This document shows, piece after piece, positions 45,800 to 52,887 of a stretch of 64,000 bases of DNA. The position numbers and the translations under genes were made by a program. Under the pieces are notes generated by a model. That model ran no database searches. It had not been told where the DNA came from and worked only from the letters and a program-made list of their open reading frames with translations. Location: positions 70,010 through 134,009 of the forward strand of contig JBASDX010000002.1 in NCBI GenBank assembly GCA_049652385.1. The letters run 5' to 3'. The first letter of the stretch is position 1. Each line of letters opens with the position of its first letter. This DNA comes from DMER64 sp049652385 (lineage in GTDB: Bacteria > Bacteroidota > Bacteroidia > Bacteroidales > UBA932).

Positions 45800-45843
45800 G
45801 TTTGGTGTGTGCAAAGAGCTTGTTGCATCTTTGCCTGTGTCAG

Positions 45844-46119
45844 CTATTTCCGGAGGTTGAGCGCCTTAAGGACGGAACGGTATCGCTCAATATCGGTGGC
45901 CTTCAGGTAATCCAGCTGGCGACGACGTTTACCTACCAAACGGAGCAATGCACGCTGTGTGCCGTAGTCTTTTTTATGAGACTTCATGTGTTCGGTAAGA
46001 TGGGCGATACGGTATGAAAATAAGGCAATCTGACTTTCTGCAGATCCTGTGTCCTTATTAGACGTTCCGTACTGTCCGAAAATCTCTTGCTTTTTTTGGG
46101 CGTTTAAGTAGTCAGCCAT
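45844..46119 (-). CDS. rpsO: 30S ribosomal protein S15
   Basis: A 91-residue S15 (KKQEIFGQYGTSNKDTGSAESQIALFSYRIAHLTEHMKSHKKDYGTQRALLRLVGKRRRQLDYLKATD), including the DTGSAESQ and KDYGTQR contacts to 16S rRNA. Transcribed from its own promoter (46174-46181). Confidence 0.98.
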   Translation of the reverse strand: MADYLNAQKKQEIFGQYGTSNKDTGSAESQIALFSYRIAHLTEHMKSHKKDYGTQRALLRLVGKRRRQLDYLKATDIERYRSVLKALNLRK

Positions 46120-46155
46120 GTGTTAGCAATTGATTTTTAATGAATAATAAAAAAA

Positions 46156-46173
46156 CATCCCCAAAAGGGGATG
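46156..46173 (-). terminator. Hairpin with T run: terminator of the upstream protease gene and 5' hairpin of rpsO
   Basis: CATCCCC-TTTT-GGGGATG then seven T on the minus strand, a textbook terminator for the protease gene ending at 46192. Yet it lies immediately after the rpsO -7 box, so the same stem also forms the start of the rpsO transcript. Confidence 0.85.
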
Positions 46174-46181
46174 CAAAGATA
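46174..46181 (-). promoter_or_regulatory. -7 box of rpsO
   Basis: TATCTTTG on the minus strand, 55 bases before the rpsO start and directly adjoining the terminator-like stem. Confidence 0.65.
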
Positions 46182-46191
46182 GGTGTTTTTT

Positions 46192-48675
46192 TTAATAATC
46201 CATGGTGTTTTGCAAAAAACGGTAATGAGCAAGGGTGCGTTCATCTCCTTTGCCGCGTTTGAGCTTTTTCTTGATGGTTTCCAATTGAGACGTGACGAGT
46301 GATTTGATATCGTTGTTCTCTACGGATGCCGTTCGCATACGCGTAAATTGCATTTGCGGATTGGCCGGTTGTGCCGGAGGTTCCGGCTTAACGATTTTGC
46401 AAAGAGTATTTACGTATATGTTCTGTAAACTGCGTTGGTACATATCAGTGTTGCCGTATTCTTTAAAAATGGCGGATGTCATATCATCCAGGAATTCCTG
46501 CACACTGTATGCCGCAGGTCCTGTTTGTTCTTCCGCACGCAGTAGACGTACTAAAACATTGTTATTGACTAAACCTTTAATGGCGTTGTTTTGGATATCT
46601 TCCATAGTGCTAAGGCGGTTAATAGGAAGCAGCTCCGATAAATAACCGGGAAGAATCCAGTATGGTGTGGAAAAGATATGGCGATTCAGGAAAGCCATGG
46701 CTTCTTTCTGTTTTTCTTTGGAAACGGGTACGTATACGGGCCCTTCTTGTTCTACTGTTTTGGGGTCGGCCAGCACACCTCCAATCCATTTGGAAACGTG
46801 GCCAATGTACCGGTTGAATTGAGCCGTGATTTGCGGATACAGAGTAGCTAGTCCGGTATAGTCTTCGTTGGGTGTTTTTGTCCATTCGGGTAAGTTTTGC
46901 ACTAAGACCTTCAAGTTTTTGATGCCCAGCTCACACGTCTCCATTTGGTTGTCACCCAAGTCTTCCGATTGTGCACGCGGGTCGTCCAAACCCGATTCGG
47001 CACCTCCGTTGAATTTCAGATAGGGATTGGCCGTTTTTTCAATTACCCATTGGTTCAGGTATGGGATTTCTTCCCATCCGTCTGCAAATTCGTAGAAACG
47101 TCTGTATCCCCATTCAATAGCCCAGTAGTCGTAATGGCTGATTCTGGGGAAAAGCAATTCTTGCGGTACGTTATCACCGGGTTGTACCACAAAATTGAAA
47201 CGGGAGTAATCCATTATGGAGGTAGTATGTCCGTTTGCTCTTAGGAATTCCGGATTGCGTAATTGTTCTGTTGTATAATATGCGGTTGCTCCAAAATTAT
47301 GACGGAGCCCCAGTGTGTGACCTACTTCGTGTGAAGATACAAAACGAATGAGCTGGCCCATCAGTTCTTCCGGGAAAACCAGGGTGCGGGCTTGCGGGTC
47401 TACGGCCGCACATTGTACAAAATACCAGTTGTGTACCAAACTCATAACGTTATGGTACCAGTTGATATGGCTTTCCATGATTTCTCCGGAACGAGGGTCG
47501 CTGACGTGCGGTCCGCTGGCATTGGCAATGGTGGAAGGTTTGTAGACAATAGCCGAGTGCCGGGCGTCTTCCAGACTCCAGCCGGGATCTTCTTCGGGAG
47601 AAGGTGCTTCCAAGGCGTAAATGGCGTTTTTAAAGCCGGCTTTTTCAAAGACGGGCTGCCAATCGTTCACTCCTTGAATCAAATAGGGGACCCATTCTTT
47701 TGGGGTAGTGGGGTCTATGTAAAACACGATGGGTTTGGCCGGTTCCACGGCTTCTCCCCGCTTGTATTTTTCCAAATCTTCCGGTTTGGGCTCCAGACGC
47801 CAACGGGAGATCATACGGATGGGTTTGATACCTTGCGGATTTTTGTCAAAGTCGGTGTAATTGGTTGTAAAAAACCCAACCCGTTCGTCAAAATACCGGG
47901 GTTGCATAGGCTCTTTGGGCAGTAAAACCCATGAGCAGTTGATGACAAAAGTCAAGGGATCGTCGTTGTCCTGGTGGCCGTATGTTTTCACACTGCGCAA
48001 TTCCGTATTGATGGGAAAGGTTTTTACACTTTCCACGTAGGATTTGTCTGCCTGGAGCGCAGTGAGCTTGGAAGATTTTTTTTGCCGTTTGCTCAAATAC
48101 AAGCTTTCGTTATCTCCTTTGACAAGGTCTGTAATATCAATCAAAAAGAGCGTTTGATCGGTGTTTACGGCCTTAATATCAAATGAGGCAATGATGGCCG
48201 GACGGTTGGAGCGTATAACATTGTAATACATGCTTTGGGTACTGTCGGCCGACTGTTCTCTTGCCAATACTTTGGTGAGGAAAAGGTTGTTGTCGGAACC
48301 TTTTTCAAAGCGGAGCATGCCGCTGTTGATTTGGTCACCGGCGTACCCAAAGAAGTTGGCCCTGAACCCTTGGGGTGCTTCTGCAATACGGCTTACCATC
48401 AAAATATCACGTCCCAACAAAGTGTCGGGAATACCCAGAAAGATGCGTTTGTCTTGCGTATATACGGGGGTCATCCCCTGCATGACGGTTGTTTCCGGCT
48501 TGATAAAATCTCCCAGAGGAGCCGGTGTTTTGTCTTCTTTTTTCTCATCGTTTGTTTTTTCCAAACGGTTTGTCTCTTGCGGTCCTCTTCTGAATTGGGC
48601 GTTTACAGGTTGAAGACCCAAAGCCAGAATGGCCAGGAAAAGAAAGGTTTTGGCTGCTTTCATGATATACTTCAC
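46192..48675 (-). CDS. Zinc-dependent metalloprotease (DUF5117/DUF4953 family), exported
   Basis: An 827-residue protein with a signal peptide (MKYIMKAAKTFLFLAILALGLQPVNAQ). The zinc motif HEVGHTLGLRHNFGA and the Met-turn-like SIMDYSRF are clear. Other family blocks: RVGFFTTNYTDFDK, RWRLEPKPED, IVFYIDPTTPKEWVPYLIQGVNDWQPVFEKAGFKNAI and ARHSAIVYKP. Family members are common in Bacteroidota as large secreted or periplasmic proteases of unknown substrate. Its own terminator sits four bases downstream on top of the rpsO promoter region. Confidence 0.93.
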   Translation of the reverse strand: MKYIMKAAKTFLFLAILALGLQPVNAQFRRGPQETNRLEKTNDEKKEDKTPAPLGDFIKPETTVMQGMTPVYTQDKRIFLGIPDTLLGRDILMVSRIAEAPQGFRANFFGYAGDQINSGMLRFEKGSDNNLFLTKVLAREQSADSTQSMYYNVIRSNRPAIIASFDIKAVNTDQTLFLIDITDLVKGDNESLYLSKRQKKSSKLTALQADKSYVESVKTFPINTELRSVKTYGHQDNDDPLTFVINCSWVLLPKEPMQPRYFDERVGFFTTNYTDFDKNPQGIKPIRMISRWRLEPKPEDLEKYKRGEAVEPAKPIVFYIDPTTPKEWVPYLIQGVNDWQPVFEKAGFKNAIYALEAPSPEEDPGWSLEDARHSAIVYKPSTIANASGPHVSDPRSGEIMESHINWYHNVMSLVHNWYFVQCAAVDPQARTLVFPEELMGQLIRFVSSHEVGHTLGLRHNFGATAYYTTEQLRNPEFLRANGHTTSIMDYSRFNFVVQPGDNVPQELLFPRISHYDYWAIEWGYRRFYEFADGWEEIPYLNQWVIEKTANPYLKFNGGAESGLDDPRAQSEDLGDNQMETCELGIKNLKVLVQNLPEWTKTPNEDYTGLATLYPQITAQFNRYIGHVSKWIGGVLADPKTVEQEGPVYVPVSKEKQKEAMAFLNRHIFSTPYWILPGYLSELLPINRLSTMEDIQNNAIKGLVNNNVLVRLLRAEEQTGPAAYSVQEFLDDMTSAIFKEYGNTDMYQRSLQNIYVNTLCKIVKPEPPAQPANPQMQFTRMRTASVENNDIKSLVTSQLETIKKKLKRGKGDERTLAHYRFLQNTMDY

Positions 48676-48756
48676 TAAAAAATCGATATTTTTATATTAA
48701 TCTTTCTTTCAGACGCAGTTTGAAGGGAAAAGTTTAATATTATTGTGAAAAAGAAA

Positions 48757-48786
48757 GGACAGGCAACTAAGAAGCGTTGTCTGTCC
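48757..48786 (+). promoter_or_regulatory. Eleven-pair hairpin upstream of the DedA-like gene
   Basis: GGACAGGCAAC and GTTGTCTGTCC pair over 11 positions (one G-U), with an eight-base loop. No T run follows, so a leader structure is more likely than a terminator. Confidence 0.6.
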
Positions 48787-48813
48787 TGACCCATTTAACC
48801 TAAAACCTAATAG

Positions 48814-48867
48814 ATGAAAAAAACTATCTGCCCTATAAGCTTGCAAACCTCGTGCCAAAGTTTTTAA
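48814..48867 (+). CDS. Possible 17-residue leader peptide
   Basis: An ATG-started frame (MKKTICPISLQTSCQSF) after AACCTAAAACCTAATAG ends three bases before the next start codon. It may be a translated leader or a remnant of a lost gene start; no homology can be seen and it may not be expressed. Confidence 0.25.
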   Translation: MKKTICPISLQTSCQSF

Positions 48868-48870
48868 ATC

Positions 48871-49323
48871 ATGGAATTTTTATTAAATCTTGGGTACATT
48901 GGACTTTTTATCGGGTCCTTTTTGGCGTCTACACTCATTCCTCTGAGTTCAGAGATTTTGTTAACAGGTATGCTGCTGGCCGGTGGAGATCCCTGGGTAA
49001 GTTTTGGAGTGGCTACCGTCGGAAACAGTATGGGGAGTCTGACCGGATATGGGTTAGGGTATTTGGGTAAATGGAAATGGATAGAAAAGGGTTTACGTGT
49101 TAAGAGGGAATCGCTGGAAAAACAGCAAAAAGTCATCATAAAATGGAGTCGGCTGGTAGCGTTTTTTTGCTGGCTCCCTTTTATAGGTGATGTGTTGTCT
49201 GTGGGACTGGGTTTCTACCGTGCACCGTTTTGGCGTACGACTTTTTATATTTTTCTGGGCAAAGCTTTCCGGTTCCTTATTTTGACTGTACTTTGGCTAA
49301 GTCTTCAAACGACACATCTCTAA
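48871..49323 (+). CDS. Small DedA/YqaA-like membrane protein
   Basis: A 150-residue protein with several hydrophobic segments (LGYIGLFIGSFLASTLIPLSSEILL; VSFGVATVGNSMGSLTGYGLGYLG; the C-terminal VAFFCWLPFIGDVLSVGLGF and ILTVLWLSL). The pattern is that of the YqaA branch of the DedA/VTT family: short, with the SE and GN..G motifs. DedA-type proteins are linked to lipid carrier recycling and membrane potential. Its last 47 bases overlap the end of the convergent dipeptidase gene. Confidence 0.88.
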   Translation: MEFLLNLGYIGLFIGSFLASTLIPLSSEILLTGMLLAGGDPWVSFGVATVGNSMGSLTGYGLGYLGKWKWIEKGLRVKRESLEKQQKVIIKWSRLVAFFCWLPFIGDVLSVGLGFYRAPFWRTTFYIFLGKAFRFLILTVLWLSLQTTHL

Positions 49324-49978
49324 GAGGGAAGGATTGTGCTCCTGCAAAATTGTAGTGCCACCATTCCGGTTCGTAGGTATTGAACCCAAACGTTTCCATA
49401 ATGCCTCGTAACAGTGCCCTGTTTTCCAATACGTGACGGGGAAGGTCCATAAAAGCGTGCGAAGCCGTATCTGAGAAGGAGTCAAAGCGCGTGGGCATTT
49501 CCAATTCTTCTCCTGTTTCCGCGTTGATAAGCGTCAGGTCTACCGCTCCACCGCGGTTGTGGATGGAGCCTTTGCGGGGATCGGCCACAAACGTAGTGTT
49601 GGGATATACTTCATAGAAATAGAGTGTTCCCGCGTACGGCCTGTACGCATCAAATACTTTGATGGCAAGTCCTTTTTTTTGCAACGAATCTTGTACAGCC
49701 GCCAGAGCCAGGGCTACGGGGTGGCACAGGAAGGCCTTGGGGGATGTGTAAATGGGAACACCCGTGAAATTGTCCTCCGTAGCATACGCAATATAGAGGG
49801 CCAGACCGGGGATGATTTCCTCCAGGTCTACCAATTCTGTATCCGGATCTTCAGCCACTTGAGCCAGATAAGCTTCCATAGTGTTGGCTATGGGTAAATT
49901 GTATGGGTTGCGAGGGTCTTTTTCCTGACAACCAAGCAGGATAACTGCGGTAAGAGCAAGAATACATAAACGTTTCAT
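49277..49978 (-). CDS. D-alanyl-D-alanine dipeptidase (VanX/DdpX-like, M15), lipoprotein
   Basis: A 233-residue lipoprotein (MKRLCILALTAVILLGC). M15D zinc motifs are present: SIHNRGGAVDLTLI (SxHxxGxAxD) and EPEWWHYNF (EWWH), together with VFDAYRPY. It cleaves D-Ala-D-Ala dipeptides; outside vancomycin clusters such enzymes are thought to recycle cell-wall D-amino acids. No van regulators or ligases are nearby, so resistance should not be assumed. Confidence 0.94.
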   Translation of the reverse strand: MKRLCILALTAVILLGCQEKDPRNPYNLPIANTMEAYLAQVAEDPDTELVDLEEIIPGLALYIAYATEDNFTGVPIYTSPKAFLCHPVALALAAVQDSLQKKGLAIKVFDAYRPYAGTLYFYEVYPNTTFVADPRKGSIHNRGGAVDLTLINAETGEELEMPTRFDSFSDTASHAFMDLPRHVLENRALLRGIMETFGFNTYEPEWWHYNFAGAQSFPLRDVSFEDLAKVQSK

Positions 49979-50009
49979 AGGGCTAAGATAAAGAATTAAA
50001 TATTTTGAT

Positions 50010-50017
50010 TACCTTTG
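50010..50017 (+). promoter_or_regulatory. -7 box of tRNA-Pro
   Basis: TACCTTTG, matching TAnnTTTG, ending 13 bases before the mature tRNA. Confidence 0.6.
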
Positions 50018-50030
50018 CGAGCCAAATCTA

Positions 50031-50103
50031 CGGGGTGTAGCGCAGTTGGTAGCGCGCCACGTTCGGGACGTGGAGGCCGAAGGTTCGAGTCCTTTCACCC
50101 CGA
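50031..50103 (+). tRNA. tRNA-Pro (anticodon CGG)
   Basis: Cloverleaf: acceptor CGGGGTG/CACCCCG, D arm GCGCAGTTGGTAGCGC, anticodon stem CCACG/CGTGG with loop TTCGGGA (anticodon CGG), T arm containing GGTTCGAGTCC. The discriminator is A; CCA is not encoded. The last nine bases overlap the 3' end of the opposite-strand ABC ATPase gene. Confidence 0.97.
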
Positions 50104-50805
50104 CTCTTTGTTCTCCAAAGCAGTCATCAGTCTTTGTCTCAAGTGACCGGCATCAGCCGTTTTTTGGTTCTCTGTATGTAGCAGGATTTGTGCCGGTGCT
50201 TTGCTCAGAACTACTATGGTATCTCCCAACTGTAAGGCTTCTTCCACATCGTGTGTGACAAATATGACGGTACGCCGGTCCGCTTTCCAGATGGGCAGGA
50301 ACCATTGGATGAGGTTTTGCTTGAGGACGGCATCCAGGCCTTTGAGCGGTTCGTCCATTAGGATGATATCGGAAGAAACGGCAAAAGCCCGGGCTATGGA
50401 TACTCTTTGACGCATACCTCCGCTCAGTTGCGACGGATAGTAGCAGGAAAACCCTTCCAGTTCTACTTGCCGGATCAATTGTTCGGCTTGTTGTTTCCTC
50501 TGAGCTGCATGCAAATGTCTGGGCAGGACAAATTCGATGTTTTCTCGTACCGTTTTCCACGGTAACAGACGTGGGTCCTGAAAGACATAAGAGAGTTGTT
50601 TATCGTTGAATCCTTCCAATATACCGCCTTCGGGCCGTATCAAACCGCCTATGATATGCAGCAGGGTCGTTTTACCACAACCGGATGGACCCAGTATGCA
50701 GGTAATTTCGTTTTCCTTGAAGGACATGGAGAAATCCTCAAATACGGGATTCTTGTAACTCTTGTATAAATGACGGATATGCAGTATCATGAGGCGTTTT
50801 TCCAA
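50095..50805 (-). CDS. ABC transporter ATP-binding protein (NitT/TauT-type)
   Basis: A 236-residue ATPase with Walker A (GPSGCGKTT), signature (LSGGMRQR), Walker B (IILMDEP) and H-loop (FVTHD). It powers the permease encoded directly upstream (19-base overlap). The C-terminal codons and stop run into the acceptor stem of tRNA-Pro on the other strand. Family: importers for sulfonates, nitrate, thiamine precursors and similar small molecules; substrate unknown. Confidence 0.94.
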   Translation of the reverse strand: MEKRLMILHIRHLYKSYKNPVFEDFSMSFKENEITCILGPSGCGKTTLLHIIGGLIRPEGGILEGFNDKQLSYVFQDPRLLPWKTVRENIEFVLPRHLHAAQRKQQAEQLIRQVELEGFSCYYPSQLSGGMRQRVSIARAFAVSSDIILMDEPLKGLDAVLKQNLIQWFLPIWKADRRTVIFVTHDVEEALQLGDTIVVLSKAPAQILLHTENQKTADAGHLRQRLMTALENKESG

Positions 50806-51548
50806 CGAATGAGGTACGATTCACCCCATCGGATGAGTCTTTCAAACAGATAACTAAGGGCAATGGCAAGGAGTGTCCAGGCAATAAGGACTTCAACGTT
50901 CAAATACGTTTGTGCCAGTTGCATGCGCGTACCAATACCGTATACCGGCTGGCTGAGCACTTCTCCTATGATGATGGCCCTCCAGCCTATACCCATGGCA
51001 CTCGAAGCTCCGCTGGTAATAAAAGGCATTACGGCCGGGATATACACTCCGGTCAATATCCGCTTTTTATCTACTTTATAGAAATGTGCCATTTCTATAA
51101 GGCCCGGGTCTATACTCCTGATACCGTCTGAGACATTGGTGCAAATGAACGGAAACATGGTCAAAAAACCGATAAAAACGGGAACCGCTCCTGTCTGAAA
51201 CCAAACCAGAGCCAGCAATATGAGTGAAATGACCGGTATGGAGCGGATGGTTACCAATAAGGGAGTAATCAGGGTGTTGAAAGTAGGACTGATACCGGCA
51301 AAAATGCCTGCGACAATTCCCAGGATTCCGGAAAAAATAAAGCCAACCAAAGCTCTAACTACCGTATTTCCGGCAACCAACAAAAAATCCGGTTCCATGA
51401 TTAATTGGAAAACGGCTGTAAGAGTGGCTTTTGGGTCGGGAATGAGGTAAGGAGCATCAAAGAGGACCGCCAACAGTTTCCAAAGACCCAGGAGCAGGGC
51501 TATGGACAGTACGGTCAGGGTTTCTTTTTTATTGATAAAACTCTTCAT
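50787..51548 (-). CDS. ABC transporter permease (NitT/TauT-type)
   Basis: A 253-residue inner-membrane protein with six or so hydrophobic segments and the binding-protein-dependent permease motif (SGASSAMGIGWRAIIIGEVLSQ, equivalent to EAA...G). It overlaps both the binding-protein gene (20 bases) and the ATPase gene (19 bases), indicating a coupled three-gene operon. Confidence 0.93.
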   Translation of the reverse strand: MKSFINKKETLTVLSIALLLGLWKLLAVLFDAPYLIPDPKATLTAVFQLIMEPDFLLVAGNTVVRALVGFIFSGILGIVAGIFAGISPTFNTLITPLLVTIRSIPVISLILLALVWFQTGAVPVFIGFLTMFPFICTNVSDGIRSIDPGLIEMAHFYKVDKKRILTGVYIPAVMPFITSGASSAMGIGWRAIIIGEVLSQPVYGIGTRMQLAQTYLNVEVLIAWTLLAIALSYLFERLIRWGESYLIRWKNAS

Positions 51549-52518
51549 CCGGCAGTTGCCCTCCTATGATTTCCGGGTCCAAGGTATAAAATACTTGTAA
51601 ATAATCGTGTATTATTTGTTTGACAGCCGCTGTTCTTACAAAGTGCAGACCCGATCCGGGGATGGCACGCGCAGCTACTTCAGGGTTGTCCAATATATGG
51701 TGTTTTACCATAAGAGCGGCAGCACTGTCCCGGTTTTCGTTCACCCACCGGGTAGAGGCTTCACAAGCCGCTAAAACGGTTTCGATCTTGTCCGGATATC
51801 TTTTTAAAGACGAGGCATTTACCAGCAAGGCAGTTTGTGGCATTGGGGCTTGCAGGGTGGCGGTCCATTCCTTGTTCAAATCCAACAGCAGCGATACGTC
51901 GGGATTCTTTTGAACCACCTGACTGGCTTGCGGCTCGGCCAATACGCCCAAAGGGGCTTTCCCTACGGCCATGGCTCCCGCCAGGTCCATATGCGAAGGG
52001 AAGCGGTAGTCCAGAGTAAGGTCTTTATCTGGATTGATGTTGTGTGCCAGCAGCAGGTAGCGGAACAGCACATCGGGCGTCATGCCTCGGGCCATCACAT
52101 ACACGGTTTTTTCTTTCAGGTCTTCCAGGCGGGTAACGGATGTATCTTGTCCGTACACATACAACGCACCCCAGACAGGTACGGCCGCCAGGGTATAATC
52201 CAGACCCCGGTTGTATAGGTTGGCCGCCAGGGTCATGGGCAGCAGCACCATATCTGCCTGCCCTTCCAACATCAACTTCCTGGCCTGCAGGGGTTCGTTG
52301 ACCATCACCACCTGCATGTCAGCGTGACGGATGCGGGACAGGCTGTCTGTCAAACGTACCATACCCATGGCTGAAGGCCCGCGCAAGGTTACAACGGTAA
52401 ATACGTCTTTGTCTTTTTTACCGGTACCGCACGAAGTGCAACTTACAGTGCCCAACAGGAAGAGGCATACGGCAACCGCCATCCAAAAACAGGTACGTAT
52501 GTTACGGGGTATTGTCAT
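51529..52518 (-). CDS. ABC transporter substrate-binding lipoprotein (NMT1/SsuA-like)
   Basis: Start at 52518 chosen so that the signal peptide (IPRNIRTCFWMAVAVCLFLLGTVSC) begins near the N-terminus; an ATG 11 codons upstream would add a second hydrophobic stretch and lies in the promoter box. About 329 residues with the two-lobed periplasmic-binding fold: VTLRGPSAMGMVRLTDSL, GQADMVLLPMTLAANLYNRG, GVLAEPQASQVVQ. It is divergent from the TM1266-like regulator, and the two promoters lie 33 bases apart, so regulation may be shared. Confidence 0.9.
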   Translation of the reverse strand: MTIPRNIRTCFWMAVAVCLFLLGTVSCTSCGTGKKDKDVFTVVTLRGPSAMGMVRLTDSLSRIRHADMQVVMVNEPLQARKLMLEGQADMVLLPMTLAANLYNRGLDYTLAAVPVWGALYVYGQDTSVTRLEDLKEKTVYVMARGMTPDVLFRYLLLAHNINPDKDLTLDYRFPSHMDLAGAMAVGKAPLGVLAEPQASQVVQKNPDVSLLLDLNKEWTATLQAPMPQTALLVNASSLKRYPDKIETVLAACEASTRWVNENRDSAAALMVKHHILDNPEVAARAIPGSGLHFVRTAAVKQIIHDYLQVFYTLDPEIIGGQLPDEEFYQ

Positions 52519-52537
52519 CAGGTATAAAATTGTGCCA

Positions 52538-52545
52538 CAAAAATA
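52538..52545 (-). promoter_or_regulatory. -7 box of the ABC operon
   Basis: TATTTTTG on the minus strand, 19 bases from the chosen start codon. It overlaps the longer alternative start, supporting the shorter protein. Confidence 0.5.
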
Positions 52546-52578
52546 GAACAATTTTTAGGCAGACAGGAAAAAAAACCA

Positions 52579-52586
52579 TATATTTG
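52579..52586 (+). promoter_or_regulatory. -7 box of the TM1266-like gene
   Basis: TATATTTG, matching TAnnTTTG; a leader of roughly 50 bases follows, with a GGAGG motif 7-11 bases before the ATG at 52641. Confidence 0.6.
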
Positions 52587-52640
52587 CGGCCCAAACAAGA
52601 AATCTTATCTATTAACAAAATCTAATCCGGAGGTATTCTG

Positions 52641-52886
52641 ATGGAAAAGAGAGTAGGAACAGTAATCATTCAAATCAACAGCCATGAAGATGTCGCTCAG
52701 ATGAACGACATCCTTTCCAATCATTCGGAAATCATCCTGGGAAGACAAGGTCTTCCGCGCAGCAATGGCAAAAATCTGATTTCACTTATTCTTGAAGGTA
52801 CTACAGATCGGATAGGCTCCTTGACCGGCCAATTGGGTCGTTTGCAAGGGATACTCGTAAAGTCAGTACTATTGAAGAATAAATAA
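52641..52886 (+). CDS. TM1266-family iron-only hydrogenase system putative regulator
   Basis: An 81-residue protein (RVGTVIIQINSHEDVAQMNDILSNHSEIILGRQGLPRSNGKNLISLILEGTTDRIGSLTGQLGRLQGILVKSVLL). The ferredoxin-like/ACT-like fold and GRQGLP motif match the TM1266 (TIGR03959-type) family, found in genomes that make the [FeFe]-hydrogenase H-cluster with HydE, HydF and HydG. No hydrogenase gene lies in this window. It is followed after one base by a TonB receptor gene, so the two are cotranscribed. Confidence 0.85.
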   Translation: MEKRVGTVIIQINSHEDVAQMNDILSNHSEIILGRQGLPRSNGKNLISLILEGTTDRIGSLTGQLGRLQGILVKSVLLKNK

Positions 52887-52887
52887 A

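Noticed and set aside
49277..49978. Vancomycin resistance cluster
   Set aside because: Only a VanX-type dipeptidase is present; no ligase, dehydrogenase or two-component genes adjoin it, and such stand-alone dipeptidases are common.
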